NCBI GenBank assembly: GCA_036874045.1 | Contig: CM072336.1 | Coordinates: forward strand, 1,198,001-1,262,000 | DNA: 64,000 nucleotides | From: Cymodocea nodosa | Lineage: Eukaryota; Streptophyta; Magnoliopsida; Alismatales; Cymodoceaceae | Direction of reading: 5' to 3' | Shown here: positions 46,100-58,330 of the stretch, one piece after another | How the letters are laid out: the number at the start of each line of letters is the position of its first letter | Position numbering within the stretch: position 1 is the stretch's first letter | Program-made: the position numbers and the translations under genes | Notes under the pieces: model-generated | Told to the model about the DNA's origin: nothing | The model's database searches: none | The model's input: only the letters and a program-made list of their open reading frames with translations

Positions 46100-46860
46100 T
46101 TTCAACAATTAGCCTTAGAATGTCCTTTGCCACTACAATGACTGTATTCTTTTGAAGATTTGTTGGCATTGGCTACTTCTTTCTTCTCCTTCGATTTGGA
46201 TGTCTTGCAAGAGGAAGTGGACAATCTTACCTCTTTCTTTTTCTCCACCGATCGAGTAATGTTGTTTTTCTCCTCGATAGCAATAGCTTGCACCGCCATT
46301 GTCGAAATACTGCCAACAGAGAAAAGAGACAATTCCTTTTTAATAGGAAGATGTAGCCCTGCAAAATATTTGTGTGCCGCCTCTTCTCCATCTAAGACCA
46401 CCCCTAATTGTACAGCTAAACGACGAAAATGAAAGGTATAATCTTGGACCGACTGGCCACATTGTTGTCGCAACGTATGCCATCGTGTCCAACGTTTCTC
46501 CACAACATATCTAACCAGATAGAATTCATCCCTCAACAATTTCTTAAACCCTTCTCAAGTGAGATGAGAAATATCATAAGAACTAACATACTTGTTCCCC
46601 TAGGTGGGGGCATGATCGGTTAACCTTACTCGAGCATGTATGATCTTCTCTTGTTCTCCAAAGGTGTATAATGCAAAATAAGTTTTCGACTGCACAATTC
46701 ATGCATCTAGTTGCTCTGCATCTACAACTCCTGGAAAATCGAGTAGGTCCATTCGGGCCTCTATTCGAACGAGAAGTGGTGGTGGTACCACCTGATCATC
46801 TGACCTTTCGTGAATCAGCTCCTCGTCCTCTATGGAAGGTGATGTAGTCTCTCATTTCTC
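46100..46860 (-). pseudogene. gypsy-2 gag
   Basis: The open minus frame 46539-46102 gives WHTLRQQCGQSVQDYTFHFR and FAGLHLPIKKEL, the retrotransposon gag core. A Lys-rich stretch and a zinc knuckle YSHCSGKGHSKANC follow, with its first Cys replaced by Tyr (G-to-A type change). Upstream text to about 46860 is N-terminal gag with stops. Confidence 0.85.
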
Positions 46861-47108
46861 CAGTGTCGCCAGCTGAGTGGTCACTCCACCCAACATGTGT
46901 ATTTCGTCCATAAACACGCTAAACGACTCGGTAGTGCTCCTCTCCAGATGAGTTGGTGGGGATCCGTCTCCTGGTGTTGCCATAGCGGCGGCACTTGAAG
47001 TTGTCAACTGTCGGAACGTCTCAAGTTGAGTAAAGGTTTCTCCACTAGCCATTTGTGTTGATTGGGTTCCCACCATGCACCAAGAATCGGTGAAGACTCT
47101 AATGCTTA

Positions 47109-47515
47109 TGATCTGAATTTGAACGCGATGGAAGGAGAAACGTAGAGAGAGAGAGAGAGTGAGATAGGAAGAGACTTGTTATTGAGGCAAAGAAAAAAAA
47201 ACCTTTTGTATTAATGATGAAGATCAATGCAAAAGATGAAAAACAAATTTCTCTCAAACCTCCTCTAAAAAAAGAAAACCCATAAAATGAGAGTCCCCTC
47301 CCTTTTATAACGTTAAGGAAGAGGAGCTTGTTCACAACATAAAAGAGAAGAAAAAAAAGACAAACAATTGAAAAACAAGCCTGGAAAGACTTCTCCACCA
47401 AAGCACGCACGTGAGGAAGCTGGCTGCAAGAAATTGTTTGTTTCTTGCGTAAACTGTTCTATGCCATCACGTTTGCAAGACCGCATGCAATGTGAACCAA
47501 CGCCATGCAAGACCA
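47109..47515 (-). repeat. gypsy-2 5' LTR (right copy)
   Basis: TGATCTGAATTTGAACG ... GCAAGACCA. Contains (AG)n near 47144-47159. 47516-47610 may still belong to the LTR, since the left copy could be truncated there. Confidence 0.75.
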
Positions 47516-48049
47516 CTTCCTCCAGACGTGAGAACTCTTTTACGCCTCCACAAGCAGAACTGAAGACGTGATCATGTGAAGGAAACTCCTTCATTAACCT
47601 CTTCGAATGCCTTTTTTTGTTGTTTGTCTTTTCTTCTTTTTTTGGACTTTTCCGAGATTTAATTCTGGATCAATGTGACGTTGGAGTCTCCCATCTCAAA
47701 GCCTCCATCTATGTTAGGCATGCATATCTCATCGGATTCTCTCTCTAGTGTTGCAGGAATCTTCGTCTATTCCTTGTGCACTTATCTTGTCGGCTCCTTG
47801 CACACATTGAAGGAACTTTCGTTTGTTTCTCATGTGTTTATCTTGCACACGTCGTTTGAACCTCTATCAGCCCAAGACACACTTAATCTCACTAACTACG
47901 TGCATCAGTGGAATAATCATTTCCAATGAACAGAGCATGTGTCCAAGGAAACCATTGCAATATTTGCCCTTCTAAGGTTGCTCTATTGATTATTCTGACA
48001 TATTTTACCTCTCCTAGTTGACATTTGATAGAGCAGTCAAATATCGTTG

Positions 48050-48960
48050 AAAAACTAGGTCAGTAAACTCAATGTTACTAGAGTCAAACTGAATGAGACA
48101 AGCTATCTTCATTGGGCCAGTGTCTTCAAGACCTTTGTGGTGTCACAAATGAAGGAGCATCACTTGGTTGATGATCCTTCAGACACTAAAGCTATGAAAT
48201 TTACGACATGGAGAGCCGTTGACCATGCCGTTATTTCTTAAATCTTTAATAGTGTTAAGGACAATATTGTACGTAGCATCTCTCAGTAGGGTCTTGCCAA
48301 GAAAGTTTGGGAGACACTTCACATGACTTACAAGAACGAATAGAACATATATTGTATGTGTGAGGTGTACGAGTAGCTCTTCTTTCACAAATTGGGCGAC
48401 TCATTTGTGCACACCTTCTATGGTCGTCTTCATGCTCTCCTAGACGATCTCAATATGTACCAAACTTGTGTTACTAATATCTCGGTTCAAAAACAATATC
48501 ATGAAGAGCTTGGTGTCACTCTTTTCCTATTTGGACTTTGCCCAAAGATGGCCTCCTAGATTTGTGGGAAAATCTTATGTGCTGACACGATTCGTTTAAT
48601 TAAAATGACCTTTAATAGGGTTTTGAGAGTATCAACATCGATCCCCACCCAACTTGTTGAAGCAACTGCCTTAGCTACTTCCTCTACTCCATGCGATTCC
48701 TGTTCCAAATTCTCTCAATGTGGGAAAGGATGCATTGGTTGAAAGCCTCGGGACCTATGCATTCATTTTTGTTAGACAAATCATCCTTCCAACAAATGTT
48801 AGGCCAAATGTGGATGCCTAGTAGATGCTCCTTCCACCCACCTAGTCACTTTAGAAGCCATTGTCAATAGTATGGTATCTCTAGCTCCTTTGCTTGATTG
48901 TATCGTTCAAATTTCTTAGGTTGATTATGATGAATTTATGATTCGCTGCATTCAGTAGAG
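48050..48960 (+). pseudogene. copia-C gag, broken
   Basis: VTRVKLNETSYLHWASVFKT (about 48075), MKEHHLVDD (48150), WRAVDHAVIS (48210), GDSFVHTFYGRLHALLDDL (about 48395), ISVQKQYHEELGVTLFLFGL (48480) and RVLRVSTSIPTQ (48625). A zinc-knuckle-like CIHFC-TNHPSNKC follows near 48755. The frame is mostly continuous but interrupted by several stops. Confidence 0.85.
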
Positions 48961-49014
48961 TCACCCATGTCCTCTCTACTGGTATACAAGCTCTTCACAC
49001 ATCCTCTCATGATA

Positions 49015-50110
49015 ATTTATGAGTAATAGATTTTAGAGTATTCAATCATATGTCTAGTAACCACTCTCTTTTTAGCTTTCTAACTAAAATTTCCAATATT
49101 AGTTCTATGGCTTTAGTTGATGGGCATAGTTGTCTTGTTAATGGTGAAGGCACTATGAACATCACTTTAGACATATCCCTTGACAAAGTCTTTTACATCC
49201 CTAATTTTCCAATTAATTTATTGTCTATTAGTACTATTACCAAATAACTTCATTATTTAGTTACATTCTATCCTCTTCATTACACTGTTCAGAATTTACA
49301 GATGAGGAGGAGAATTGGTTTAGACCTTAATCATAGTTGTAGAGTCTACACCCTTGTTTGAGATAATATTTCATAGGGACTTGCAATGGTGGCCACTTTT
49401 GGTGATTTTGATTTGTGATGACATCATTGCCTTAGACATCCCTCTCTTGGTAAGCTTCGTATGACTCTTTCCTAGGTTTCTATCAATCATTTTCAATGTT
49501 AATCTTGTATTATAGGTAAATAATTTCGTACTACTTATAAAAGTCATGAGTTGTCTTTTGTTTCTAGTTTTTTAGTTTAATTCATTGTGACATTTGAGGA
49601 CTTCTTTAGGTTGTATCTATTCAAGGCTATTGTTATTGTGTCTCTTGGGTGTATATTTTAAAAATGATCATGTCTATGATGTAATTTACAATTACTTTAA
49701 TGAAATTCAAACTCAATTTGATGTCACTTCAAAAATATTTTGTACTAATAATGCTTTAGAATTTATTCAGTTTGATGTTGAGAATTTTTGTACTCAATGT
49801 GACATTCTTCATTAAACTATTTGTGTACACTTTTCTACAAAATGGTGTTATTAAATGTAAATATCATCACATTCTTATTGTTGCTCACACCTTTTTAGTT
49901 GAGATGCATGTGCCAACCTATTTTTAGTCTAATATAGTTACTACCGCTTCCTATCTTATCAAGCATATGCTCTCTTCTCCCTTAAGAGGAGTCATTCCTT
50001 TTCGATGTCTCTCACTTGATTAGGAATAGTTCCCTCTTACTTCTAAGATGTTTAGGTGTACAATGTTTGTTAAAAATTTCTTTGTTTGGCTTGATAAACT
50101 TACCCTTTGA
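49015..50110 (+). pseudogene. copia-C protease and integrase, broken
   Basis: Protease block VIDFRVFNHMSSNHSLFS (49024-49080; family DSGA(T/S)DHM altered), then LDKVFYIPNFPINLLSIS (49180-49235). Integrase zinc-binding text HHCLRHPSLGKLR sits near 49425-49460. Core text is visible in fragments to about 50100 (for example EIQTQFDVTSKIFCTNNALEF, about 49705-49765). Frameshifts and stops are frequent. Confidence 0.82.
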
Positions 50111-50629
50111 TCTATCAAATGTGCCTTTATTGGTTACTCTTAGTCGTAGAAAGGATATCATTGTTATCATCTTTCTATGTCGTTACTTTGTCTTTATTGT
50201 TGTTGTCGTCCTTGAAAATATCCTTTATTTCTTTTCCTCTTGAGATGAGAACATCTCTCTTTCTCTTCCCTAACTCTTCTTTGTTGATCCTTTTACTCTT
50301 TCTACTAGATGCATTAAGGTGGTCGACGTATTACCACCACCCTTGCAGGTCTATTAATAGTGCCACTCCATTATGCCACCATTGACTCAAGTTGAGCCAC
50401 CTCTTCCACCTAATGTAGATCGTGTATCCCTTAACCTTCCCATTGTCCTCTACAAAGGTAAACACTCTTTTACCTTACATTTGATCTCTCATTTTATTTT
50501 CTTTTACTTAAATATCATCATTTTGCCTTGGTCCTCTCCCTTGAATCTATTCTCAAAGATTATCTTGAGGCTCTTACCCTTCTCTCATGGAAGAATGTTA
50601 TGGATGTAAAAATGCAAACTCTTGTTATT

Positions 50630-52080
50630 AGAGGAACGCAAGAGCTTGTTTTCTAACCTCTTAGTGTCTCTATAATTGGTTGTCATTGGGCCTTTATCGT
50701 TAAATATCATCTAGATGACACTATTGCTCAACATAAGACTCATCTCGTTGCTCGTGGTTTTACTTAGACTTATAGGATCGACTATGTTAAGAACTTCTCT
50801 CTTGTTGCCTATGTTAACTCTATTTAAGTCTTGCTTTCTTTAGCAATATCCAAGGCTTGGTTTATCTCCCAATTGAATATTTGTAATGTCTTTCTTTATG
50901 ATGACTTATAGAAAGAAGTGTTCATGAAACAATTGTTGGGATATATTGCTCAAAGGGAGACTCACGTGTGTAGGTAAAAAAAGGTTATTTATGGACTCAA
51001 GTAGAGCCTTTAGGCTTGATTTGCCAAGCTTAATTCTATTATACTCACATGATTTTAAGAAGTTTGTAGTTGTCGAGTCTATATTTATTCAGAGACGATC
51101 ATCTACATACACCATACTTGTTGTGTATGTTGATGATATACTATTGGCAAAGGATGATATTGCCAACATTCATGAAACTAAATACTTTCTTGCACACCAT
51201 TTTGTCATAAAAGATATGGGTAAATCATAGTACTTTTTAGGTATTGAATCTGTTTATTGTAAAAGGAAGATGACTCTTTATCAAAGGAAGTATGCTCTTG
51301 ATTTATTGAAGGAAATAGACTTTTTAAGATGCAAGCCTGAACATACTTTAATAAAGGTGAATCTACCCTTTTGAGACATCACTTTTGAACTATATAAAGA
51401 TGTTGGACAATATAGAAGACTGACTAGGAAAGTTATTTATTTAATAGTCACCAAACTAGACATTTCATTTACTATAGGTCTCTTGAGTCAATTTATGAAG
51501 AAACCAAGGATGGTCCATTGGAATGGTCCCTTATGGGTAGTCACCTACATCAAGAGTAATCCAAGAAAATGTTTAATTTATTCTAATAATAGTCATCTCA
51601 ATGTGGTTGCCTACTTAGATTCTATGTTGATGACAAAGGTGATAGAAAATAAATATCAAAATATTACACATATGTAAAAGATAACTCAGTCACATGGAAA
51701 AACAAGAAACAAAATATTGTTTCAAAGTTAAATGCAAAAGCAAAGTACAAATCTATGCTTCAAATAGCTAGTGAACTAGTTTGGATGAAATCTTTTCTAA
51801 TAGAGGTTGAAATTAAGATGTCAACTCCTATAATCATGTATTGTAACAATCAAACTACTATTTATATAGCTAGTAATTATACTTTTCATGAATAAACAAA
51901 ACATATTGAAGTTGATTGTCACTATATTTGAGAACTTGTCAAGAGAAGTGTCATTAGCACACCATACATATGATCCTCTAATCAACTAGTAGATATTTTT
52001 ACTAAAGGTTTGGGTATAAATGTATTTCAACAATTCTATAATAAGTAGGGTTTATTCAATTTGTACTCACCAATTTGAAG
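50630..52080 (+). pseudogene. copia-C reverse transcriptase / RNase H, broken
   Basis: HKTHLVARGFT (50735-50765) and a frame at 50946-51230 holding VVYVDDILLAKDD (catalytic DD at about 51130). IGLLSQFMKKPRMVHWN (51475) and NSHLNVVAYLDS (about 51590) follow. MYCNNQTTIYIASNYTFHE (about 51840), TKHIEVDCHYI (51900) and NQLVDIFTKGLGI (51980) close the RNase H, ending next to the 3' LTR. Not functional. Confidence 0.88.
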
Positions 52081-52205
52081 GAGAGTATTAGAATAGAGGA
52101 TCACTATTAAGGGATCCATTAACTCAAGTCCATATACTTGCTTGTACATGTATATGTGTTTAGTGAAGCATATACAAATTATTCCACTTAATCCACTTCT
52201 CAACT

Positions 52206-52990
52206 CATTCTATTGTAGGCTTACTATTAATAGGCATAGACATAAGTAAGGGTTATTATCAAAAACATTAGAAGTAGCAAAATAAGTTATGATTCAAAAA
52301 AGATAATATTTGTTGATACATAATATTTTGTATTGAAGGGTGAAAACATTGATATCCCTTTTGAGTATGGGAATTGTCAACAAAGACAATTGAGAAGGAG
52401 ACAACTTGTCCAAGCTTAAGGATGAATTATGGACAAATGTCACACAACCAAATACTCTTGGATGAATGGAAAATAACTCACCATCAGGGTAGAGTTGATG
52501 AAAAGGAACTTCACCCTAAGCAAAGTCCAGGGCATACAATTCATAACATACAAAGAGGTGAGAGTGACATTAAATCAAAGAAACTTAGATTCATTTGAAA
52601 CAATATAATACAAACAACATCCAAGATATGATGGTATTTTCACTTAGCAACTTTATTTTGTTGGAAAGTACGTAGATAGATAGTTTGATGTATGAAACTT
52701 TGTAATGTATAAAAGTTTTAAGCATTATTCTTAAAAAATTCAAGAACATTTTATTTCAACAAAGAAATTTTTAACAATATCTAGAACATATTGATGATTT
52801 TTAAGTAAATAAATCCAAGACACTCTAGAATAATCAACAACAAAGATCATGTGATAATAATAGTCAAACACAAAAGTAACACAACTAGGATCTTATACAT
52901 TATAATGAATAAGTTCAAACAGAATTTTAGTAGAAATTAATTGGAGATGGAATGTGATACGAAAATGTTTGTCCAATTAATAATACTCAC
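52206..52990 (-). mobile_element. copia-B fragment (integrase)
   Basis: Minus-strand broken frames read SWIYLLKNHQYVLDIVKNFF (about 52815), then TIYLRTFQQNKVAK (about 52660; family T.PQQNGVAERK). CIILFQMN (about 52590) corresponds to ALLFQM(N/K). Continues to about 52300. It is probably the same element as 42180-42467 and 55150-55870. Confidence 0.72.
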
Positions 52991-53339
52991 ATTTAAATAG
53001 AGATACTGAGACCCATGGAAGAGTTTTGTTTGTCATCGTTAAGAATCGCTTATCACCCAAGCTACACGTCACTCATTCGATTTGTTAGTCAATTGGTCAC
53101 TCATTTGATTTATCAGTCAATTGATCACTGTGAGTCTCTTCCCTCTAATTTTTTTTCCACAATTTTACAAAAATGTAGAAATAATGGAAAAAATTGTATT
53201 TTGATATGAGTTGAGGTTGTCGATCCAAAGGCACTACTCCTACATGAGTAATCCCCTTATCCTATTGACCTTCTACTCCTCCCCTAACTTCTTAGTCCTT
53301 CCAATCCACCTCCTTCCCCTTCCTTCATCGAACAACCAA

Positions 53340-53401
53340 AGTTCACACAATGATTAAACATCATAAACCCAGTTCACACAATGATTAAACATCATAAACC
53401 C
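53340..53401. repeat. Perfect 31-bp tandem duplication
   Basis: Two identical adjacent 31-bp units beginning AGTTCACACAATGATTAAAC at 53340 and 53371. Perfect identity in an otherwise decayed neighbourhood points to a recent slippage or repair event. Confidence 0.95.
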
Positions 53402-53941
53402 ATCCTGTCAACCAATTACCTATAAAAGAAGCTTACGGGTAAGGATTTTTTGCAGTTTCATTCGTGAATAGTTAGCTAATTTGCAGACTATTTCATGATT
53501 TACATCTTCTCTTCGTTTTACTTTAATGGATGTATGGTTTTGTTTTGATAAATGGATTGAACTTGCATGATTATTTATAGAAGTATGGTTGTATAATTGA
53601 ACTTATTTTGTTGGTTAATGGATGTATAGTTTTTATAGATGTTTGGTTAATGGATGTATCATTTTTATAGATGTATGGTTTTTGTTGGATAATGGATGTA
53701 TAGTTGACTAGCTTACATGATGTATGGATGTTGATCTATATTAATGTTTCTATTTTTTTCTATTGGTGTTGATGTTTAATGGATGTATGGTTTTTATGGA
53801 TATTCATCTATTTTAATGTTTCTATTTTTTTCTTAATGTATAGATATATGGTTTTTTCCTTAGCGTATAGATGTTGATTTGTAAAACAGGAAAAGAAATA
53901 CACTACAATAACCAAAACTCTCATGACTTTTGTCTAGTAGC

Positions 53942-54073
53942 ATGATCGGGCTAGACTTTGTTTTACAAGTTTTTAACATGACAGCAAGCCAAATCAATGC
54001 TGTAAATATGATCAGGCTAGTCTTTGCTTTACAAGATTTTAACATAACAGCAAGCCAAGTCAATGTTGTAAGC
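53942..54073. repeat. 66-bp tandem duplication (22 codons)
   Basis: ATGATC-GGCTAG words at 53942 and 54008 start two 66-bp copies, roughly 85% alike by eye. The period keeps the minus-strand frame open, giving two copies of a peptide containing WLAVMLK.CK.K. Its meaning is unknown. Confidence 0.85.
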
Positions 54074-55149
54074 AACATAAGTGCATGTGTCACAAATGTA
54101 GTAAATTTAGGAGAGGAACTCGTCATTCTCATAATTTGAAGTTTTTTCTTCTTTTCAACATGTCCCAAATTTTCTATTTCAATGTTTTCATTTTTTGTAT
54201 CGTCACAATATGTCAAATCAAAATTATGTCAACAACTATTTGGGAAATTATGTCATCACAAAATTATGACATGAAAATTATATCATACATAAATTAAAAT
54301 TTTTATTTTTTTTAATATCTATTGTATTATTTCATATAATTTATAACATTACGATATAAATAAAAACAGTTTCCAATGCACCAAATATCCATTACAATAC
54401 TTATTTTCTTAAAAAATGATTAAATAGAAAATTTAGAAAATTACATAAAGTATTGCTCTAAGAAATAAATATCATTCTTGAATTTCTATTCTTCTTTGTT
54501 AGAGTTGTTAAGAGTCAATCACAGCCACTAGAGTTGTTACACTCTAGAGGAGTTGAAACAAATACAACCTAAGTTGATAATTCCACATGATAGAGGAGTT
54601 TGAAGTAACCAACCTATCCTTACATGAGGTACACACCATCGCCCTATTTATGACTCAAACCAAGTCTTATACTCGTCAGTAAATTCTGAATGGAAAAGGA
54701 AAAATATAATGAAATAGGAAAGTTAAATAATAATGACATTAATAGATAAAAGGTTGACTAAAAAAGTAGGTACACAAAAAGCTTTTTCATTTGGATTTTG
54801 TAGGAGGCTTGAATAATGCTTTCTCTAGATATTAAGTAGGATTATCCATTAATAATGGTTACATAATTGATATTAGATAGGTTATGTAGACGTGTAAACA
54901 AATTAATAGTACTTAACATATGTGAGGAGACTTTTAAGTCTATGATGCAAGAACTATCATCTATGGCTACCATTGCCTTGCCTTTACCTAAAGTGAAAGT
55001 CAAGGTAACAGTAATAGAGGAGTCGGAAGCCTACAACTACAATAGGTACTTACACTCTACTTTAGAGAAGGTGATGACTGAAGAACTATCAGTATTAGCA
55101 ACAACAATGGTAGAGTCAATTTAATCACCAAGTGTTTTTGTTGCCATCC

Positions 55150-55870
55150 ATGCCTAACTAAGCTAGTTATACAAAATTCTCCCCCAACATTGATCAAATC
55201 TGTGATTAGTACAATCACAATGCTAACAAGGTAAGCGGCCCTTACCTTCACCTTGGCTAGTCTAGTTGGGGCCACTTTTGAAAACATTATTACGCCCATG
55301 AGCGGCCACCATGGTAAATTTCTGTCCACCTCAGCTATGGCTAAAAATGTACAAGATTTGTGCAAAAATGGTTGAGAGGTCTAGAATTGAGTCACCACCA
55401 AGATGTCCTTAAACTTGGAAGACAAATTCTGGAGTTAAGTTGGATAAGTAGGTAAAAACAACATGGTTACCTTGGTATTGTTGCATAGTAGCAACATCAG
55501 AAATAATGGGTCGATATATCTCTAATTCTTCAAGCAATGTTTGTAAAGACAAAGTACTTCTAAATGGATTGGTTGCTCATGTGCAAAGAGAAGATCTATT
55601 CATAAATGTTAAACACCTGTGTGATGTTTTTCTCATGACCTTACATCTACTTAAGGGTGTCTCAATTTTTTTTGGCTAGATGCAATACCCTACATCTACT
55701 TGAGGGTGTCCCAAATGTTTTTAGTTAGATGCAATATCATGACACCACATGCAACATTGTGCTCCATGCTATTCTCCAAGAAGGAAACTACCATCGAATT
55801 ATATGCGTGCTAATCATCATAACTAACTATCTTTTATATTAGGGGATGGCTGAGTAAAGTGTTTGACCTT
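55150..55870 (-). pseudogene. copia-B gag and zinc knuckle, broken
   Basis: The minus strand reads ENSMEHNVACGVMILHLTKNIW (about 55790-55720, shortened here to its key residues W and LTKN), then LLEELEIYRPIISDVATMQQ (about 55540). A zinc-knuckle C-HCDCTNHRFDQCW lies at about 55245-55200, with its first part interrupted by a stop. The copia gag order is intact but frames are broken. A 49-bp duplication (55641-55738) lies inside. Confidence 0.78.
55641..55738. repeat. 49-bp tandem duplication within copia-B gag
   Basis: TACATCTACTTAAGGGTGTC at 55642 and TACATCTACTTGAGGGTGTC at 55691 begin adjacent 49-bp copies with several differences. 49 is not a multiple of three, so the duplication shifts the gag frame. 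Confidence 0.85.
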
Positions 55871-57480
55871 CCATTATGCAGCGATGAAGATGTGAAAACT
55901 TTGAGACCAGAGGAGATAATCTTAGCCATTGAATTTCTTTGATGTTTTAGTAAGAACTTAACAGTGGAGTCCTTTGCAGCCATTTTTGGAGTAGATATAA
56001 GTCTGTTTGATATGATTTCAGCAGAAATTGGTGGAAACAGTGGCTTCCGGAAGAACTAGTGTTGAATTGACAAAACACCTGTAATGGAGGTCATCCAAAG
56101 AAAAACACAGCTATGTGCAGTTGCCGTGCAAGAGTAGGAACCAATAAGAAGGATGATTGGCGGCAAAAGGTGAGCCAAACAACCTCACATAAAGCTAGAG
56201 TTTTAGAGAACAAACCTAGAATGGGGCTACAGAAGGAGAAACAGGCCAAATAGGTTACAAACACCTGTTTTAAGGTAGGAGGTGTGGTAGGAGAACTATC
56301 ATGCTCTAGAAAAAGAAAATGACAATCATCACAATATCAAAGAAAAGAAATCAAGCTTAAATAAAAAAAGAGATACATGAAAAAAACTCTTCCTTTTAAT
56401 ATTATAAGGTTGGTACTTGTTAAAAAAGGTATAATAATAAGAAACAAGAGAATTTCCTAAATCCAAAGTTTCATAGGTTAATAATCGAAACAAAAAAGTA
56501 GAAAAACATTATAATCTAGTCTCAATCAAAGATACACAAAATGGAGTAGAAAATCATATATTTTCATAACATTTTAATATAAAAATGCTACCACGAAAAG
56601 GGTAATTAACATGATTTGTCTTGCCCACGCCCACCTTAAGAGTCTATTGAGTAGCCTAAAAGAAACTATAATAACATCATATGTAAATTAAAGTCTAATA
56701 AGACAATCTATCATAAGTTCAAAATTAAAATAACAACATATCATGCATGCAATAAAAAGATTATATAGTCAAATCAATGTAATAAGATAAAGTATGTAAA
56801 TCTATGATAATATACAAAAATCATGTAAAATGCAATAATTGACTAGACCACAATTTCAAACCTGTTTTGTATATTTCTTTATTTAATTTAGTTATGACTG
56901 CATGTAACTCCCTATAGTAAGGTCTAATTATTATATATCATATTGTGACTAGGACCTAGGATATCTCAAATGTCTAAGATTAGGTTAAGTATATCTTCTT
57001 ATTTTAATTGTATACACAATACCACAATATCATGCTCTTGTGATTGAATTTCATAGCTAACATGTTCATTCATTATTTATTTATATAAATTTTCACATTT
57101 AACCAAAATTCATAACAGCAATATACATAGCCTACAATGATTTCCCTTTATTTTTAAATAATTACATACAAAATAAATAATTATTTTATAGTCAATAACA
57201 AATATTCATGTTATGTACAATAATTATGAATTTCTTGTGAATGTTGTAACATCATCAATTATGCACAATCTTCTAAAATATGCAAAATTTACAAATAATT
57301 CCTTAAGACACGTGATTATGCTATAATTAATATAGATGTGCAATAAACACTATTATGCATGTAATTAAGATTATAAAATGCATAAATCACCATAATCATG
57401 CAATCATCTCAAATAAATTTTCTTTTAGACTAAATGTTAAGAAAAACTTACATAAAGGGATTTAATGCAAAACAAACCCA
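55871..57480. other. Intergenic DNA, no gene recognised
   Basis: 55871-56330 probably contains the N-terminal gag and 5' leader of copia-B on the minus strand, but I cannot fix an LTR or primer site. 56331-57480 is very AT-rich with only short frames and no visible repeat structure apart from poly-purine stretches. Confidence 0.45.
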
Positions 57481-58330
57481 AATAATTATTTTCCTTTTAC
57501 TTTTTTTCTTTTCTTCTTCTCTTCTTCCCTCCTTCTTCATCTTCTTCTTCTTCTTACTGACCAAACGAAGCACCCACTACAAAACTTGAGAATGTCGACT
57601 GCACCACACCTGCATGGAAGGAAACGTTAAAGGAAGATCATGTGCATAACATCAGTGAATGGTTCACCTCGTAATGACTGGACTCGCACCTCCTCCTTGC
57701 GTAGAGATCGTCGGAGGCGACGACGATGCCTCCTCAACTCGAGAAATCGTCAGTTGCAGGCGTTCTCTGCCAAAGCTCCTCTTCCTCACGTGAATCGAGC
57801 AACACTAAAAAGAGGTTTGTTCGATCGAGGGTCACTATGGTGAGGAAACAAGGAAAGGGAAGAAAAATATGTGGTCAATCAAGAAAAATGATTAGGAAAG
57901 TTACGAATTTGCCCCTGATCTCTTACAAGAACAGCCTAAGAGAAGAACTGTAGTAGCAGGGAGTAAGCCAAACAACCCTCACTAGAGGTTGGTAGCAGCA
58001 GCACCTTTGCCTGTCTCAGGGCCAACGAAGAGGAAAGAGTGGGTTTGATGTCCTTGTAGGAGGTTGAGAAGAGACCGACTGAGGCGGTGGATGGCTGACG
58101 AGCAACGAGTATGGGTGATGGAGGGCTAATAGGCGTTGACAAAGGGTGTGGAGGGCTAATAGCCGTTGATAGAGGGTTGGGGTGGGGGGTTAACAGTGGA
58201 GGTTAGGGGTTCTGGTACCATGTAGTTAGGATAGAAAATCATCACATTGACTAGTGAGAGGAATACAATATATATACTACATACTACATATAGATTACTA
58301 CATATGAGAATGAATTCTAGTTAAATAGAT
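57481..58330 (-). mobile_element. GC-rich interior and LTR start of a short-LTR-like element (tentative)
   Basis: At 58203-58217 the plus strand reads TTCTGGTACCATGTA; on the minus strand this is ACATGGTACCAGAA, the same primer-site arrangement as at 24795-24807. An LTR would start at about 58216 and run right. The interior to the left (57600-58200) is unusually GC-rich for the region (for example GGAGGCGACGACGATGCCTC near 57710) and holds frames I do not recognise. A (CTT)n-like tract is at 57525-57557. Whether the GC-rich part is element interior or a captured gene piece is open. Confidence 0.4.

Larger units (their letters stand above)
42663..47515 (-). mobile_element. Ty3/gypsy retrotransposon gypsy-2, nested in copia-C
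   Basis: Minus-strand element with LTR-like copies at 42663-43071 and 47109-47515, about 0.4 kb each, sharing CTCCCTTTTATAACGTTAAG and many other blocks. The domain order read leftwards from 47090 is gag, protease, RT, RNase H, integrase. A primer-like GCATTAGAGTC lies just inside the right LTR (about 47105-47095). The right LTR may extend beyond 47515, and no clean target-site duplication is found. The left LTR joins the integrase directly, indicating a deletion. Inactive. Confidence 0.85.
42468..52205 (+). mobile_element. Ty1/copia retrotransposon copia-C, full length, containing gypsy-2
   Basis: The 5' LTR 42468-42597 (TGATAGAATAAAGG...) and 3' LTR 52086-52205 (TATTAGAATAGAGG...) are clearly related; both contain TTAGTGAAGCATATACA. 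Flanks CATTT (42463-42467) and CATTC (52206-52210) form a one-mismatch target-site duplication. Primer site TGGTATTGGAG starts at 42598. The purine-rich tract GAAGGAGAG precedes 52086. Domain order after the nested gypsy-2 is gag, protease, integrase, RT, RNase H: the copia order. Many stops; inactive. Confidence 0.9.
52991..54480. other. Unclassified repeat-rich insert between copia-B parts
   Basis: 53520-53880 is an irregular repetition of AATGGATGTATGGTTTTTAT-like words. Further right are a 66-bp tandem repeat and AT-rich DNA. A minus-strand frame of 118 codons (54216-53860) spans the tandem but matches nothing I know. The segment separates copia-B integrase from its gag, so it may be a separate insertion of unknown class. 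Confidence 0.35.
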
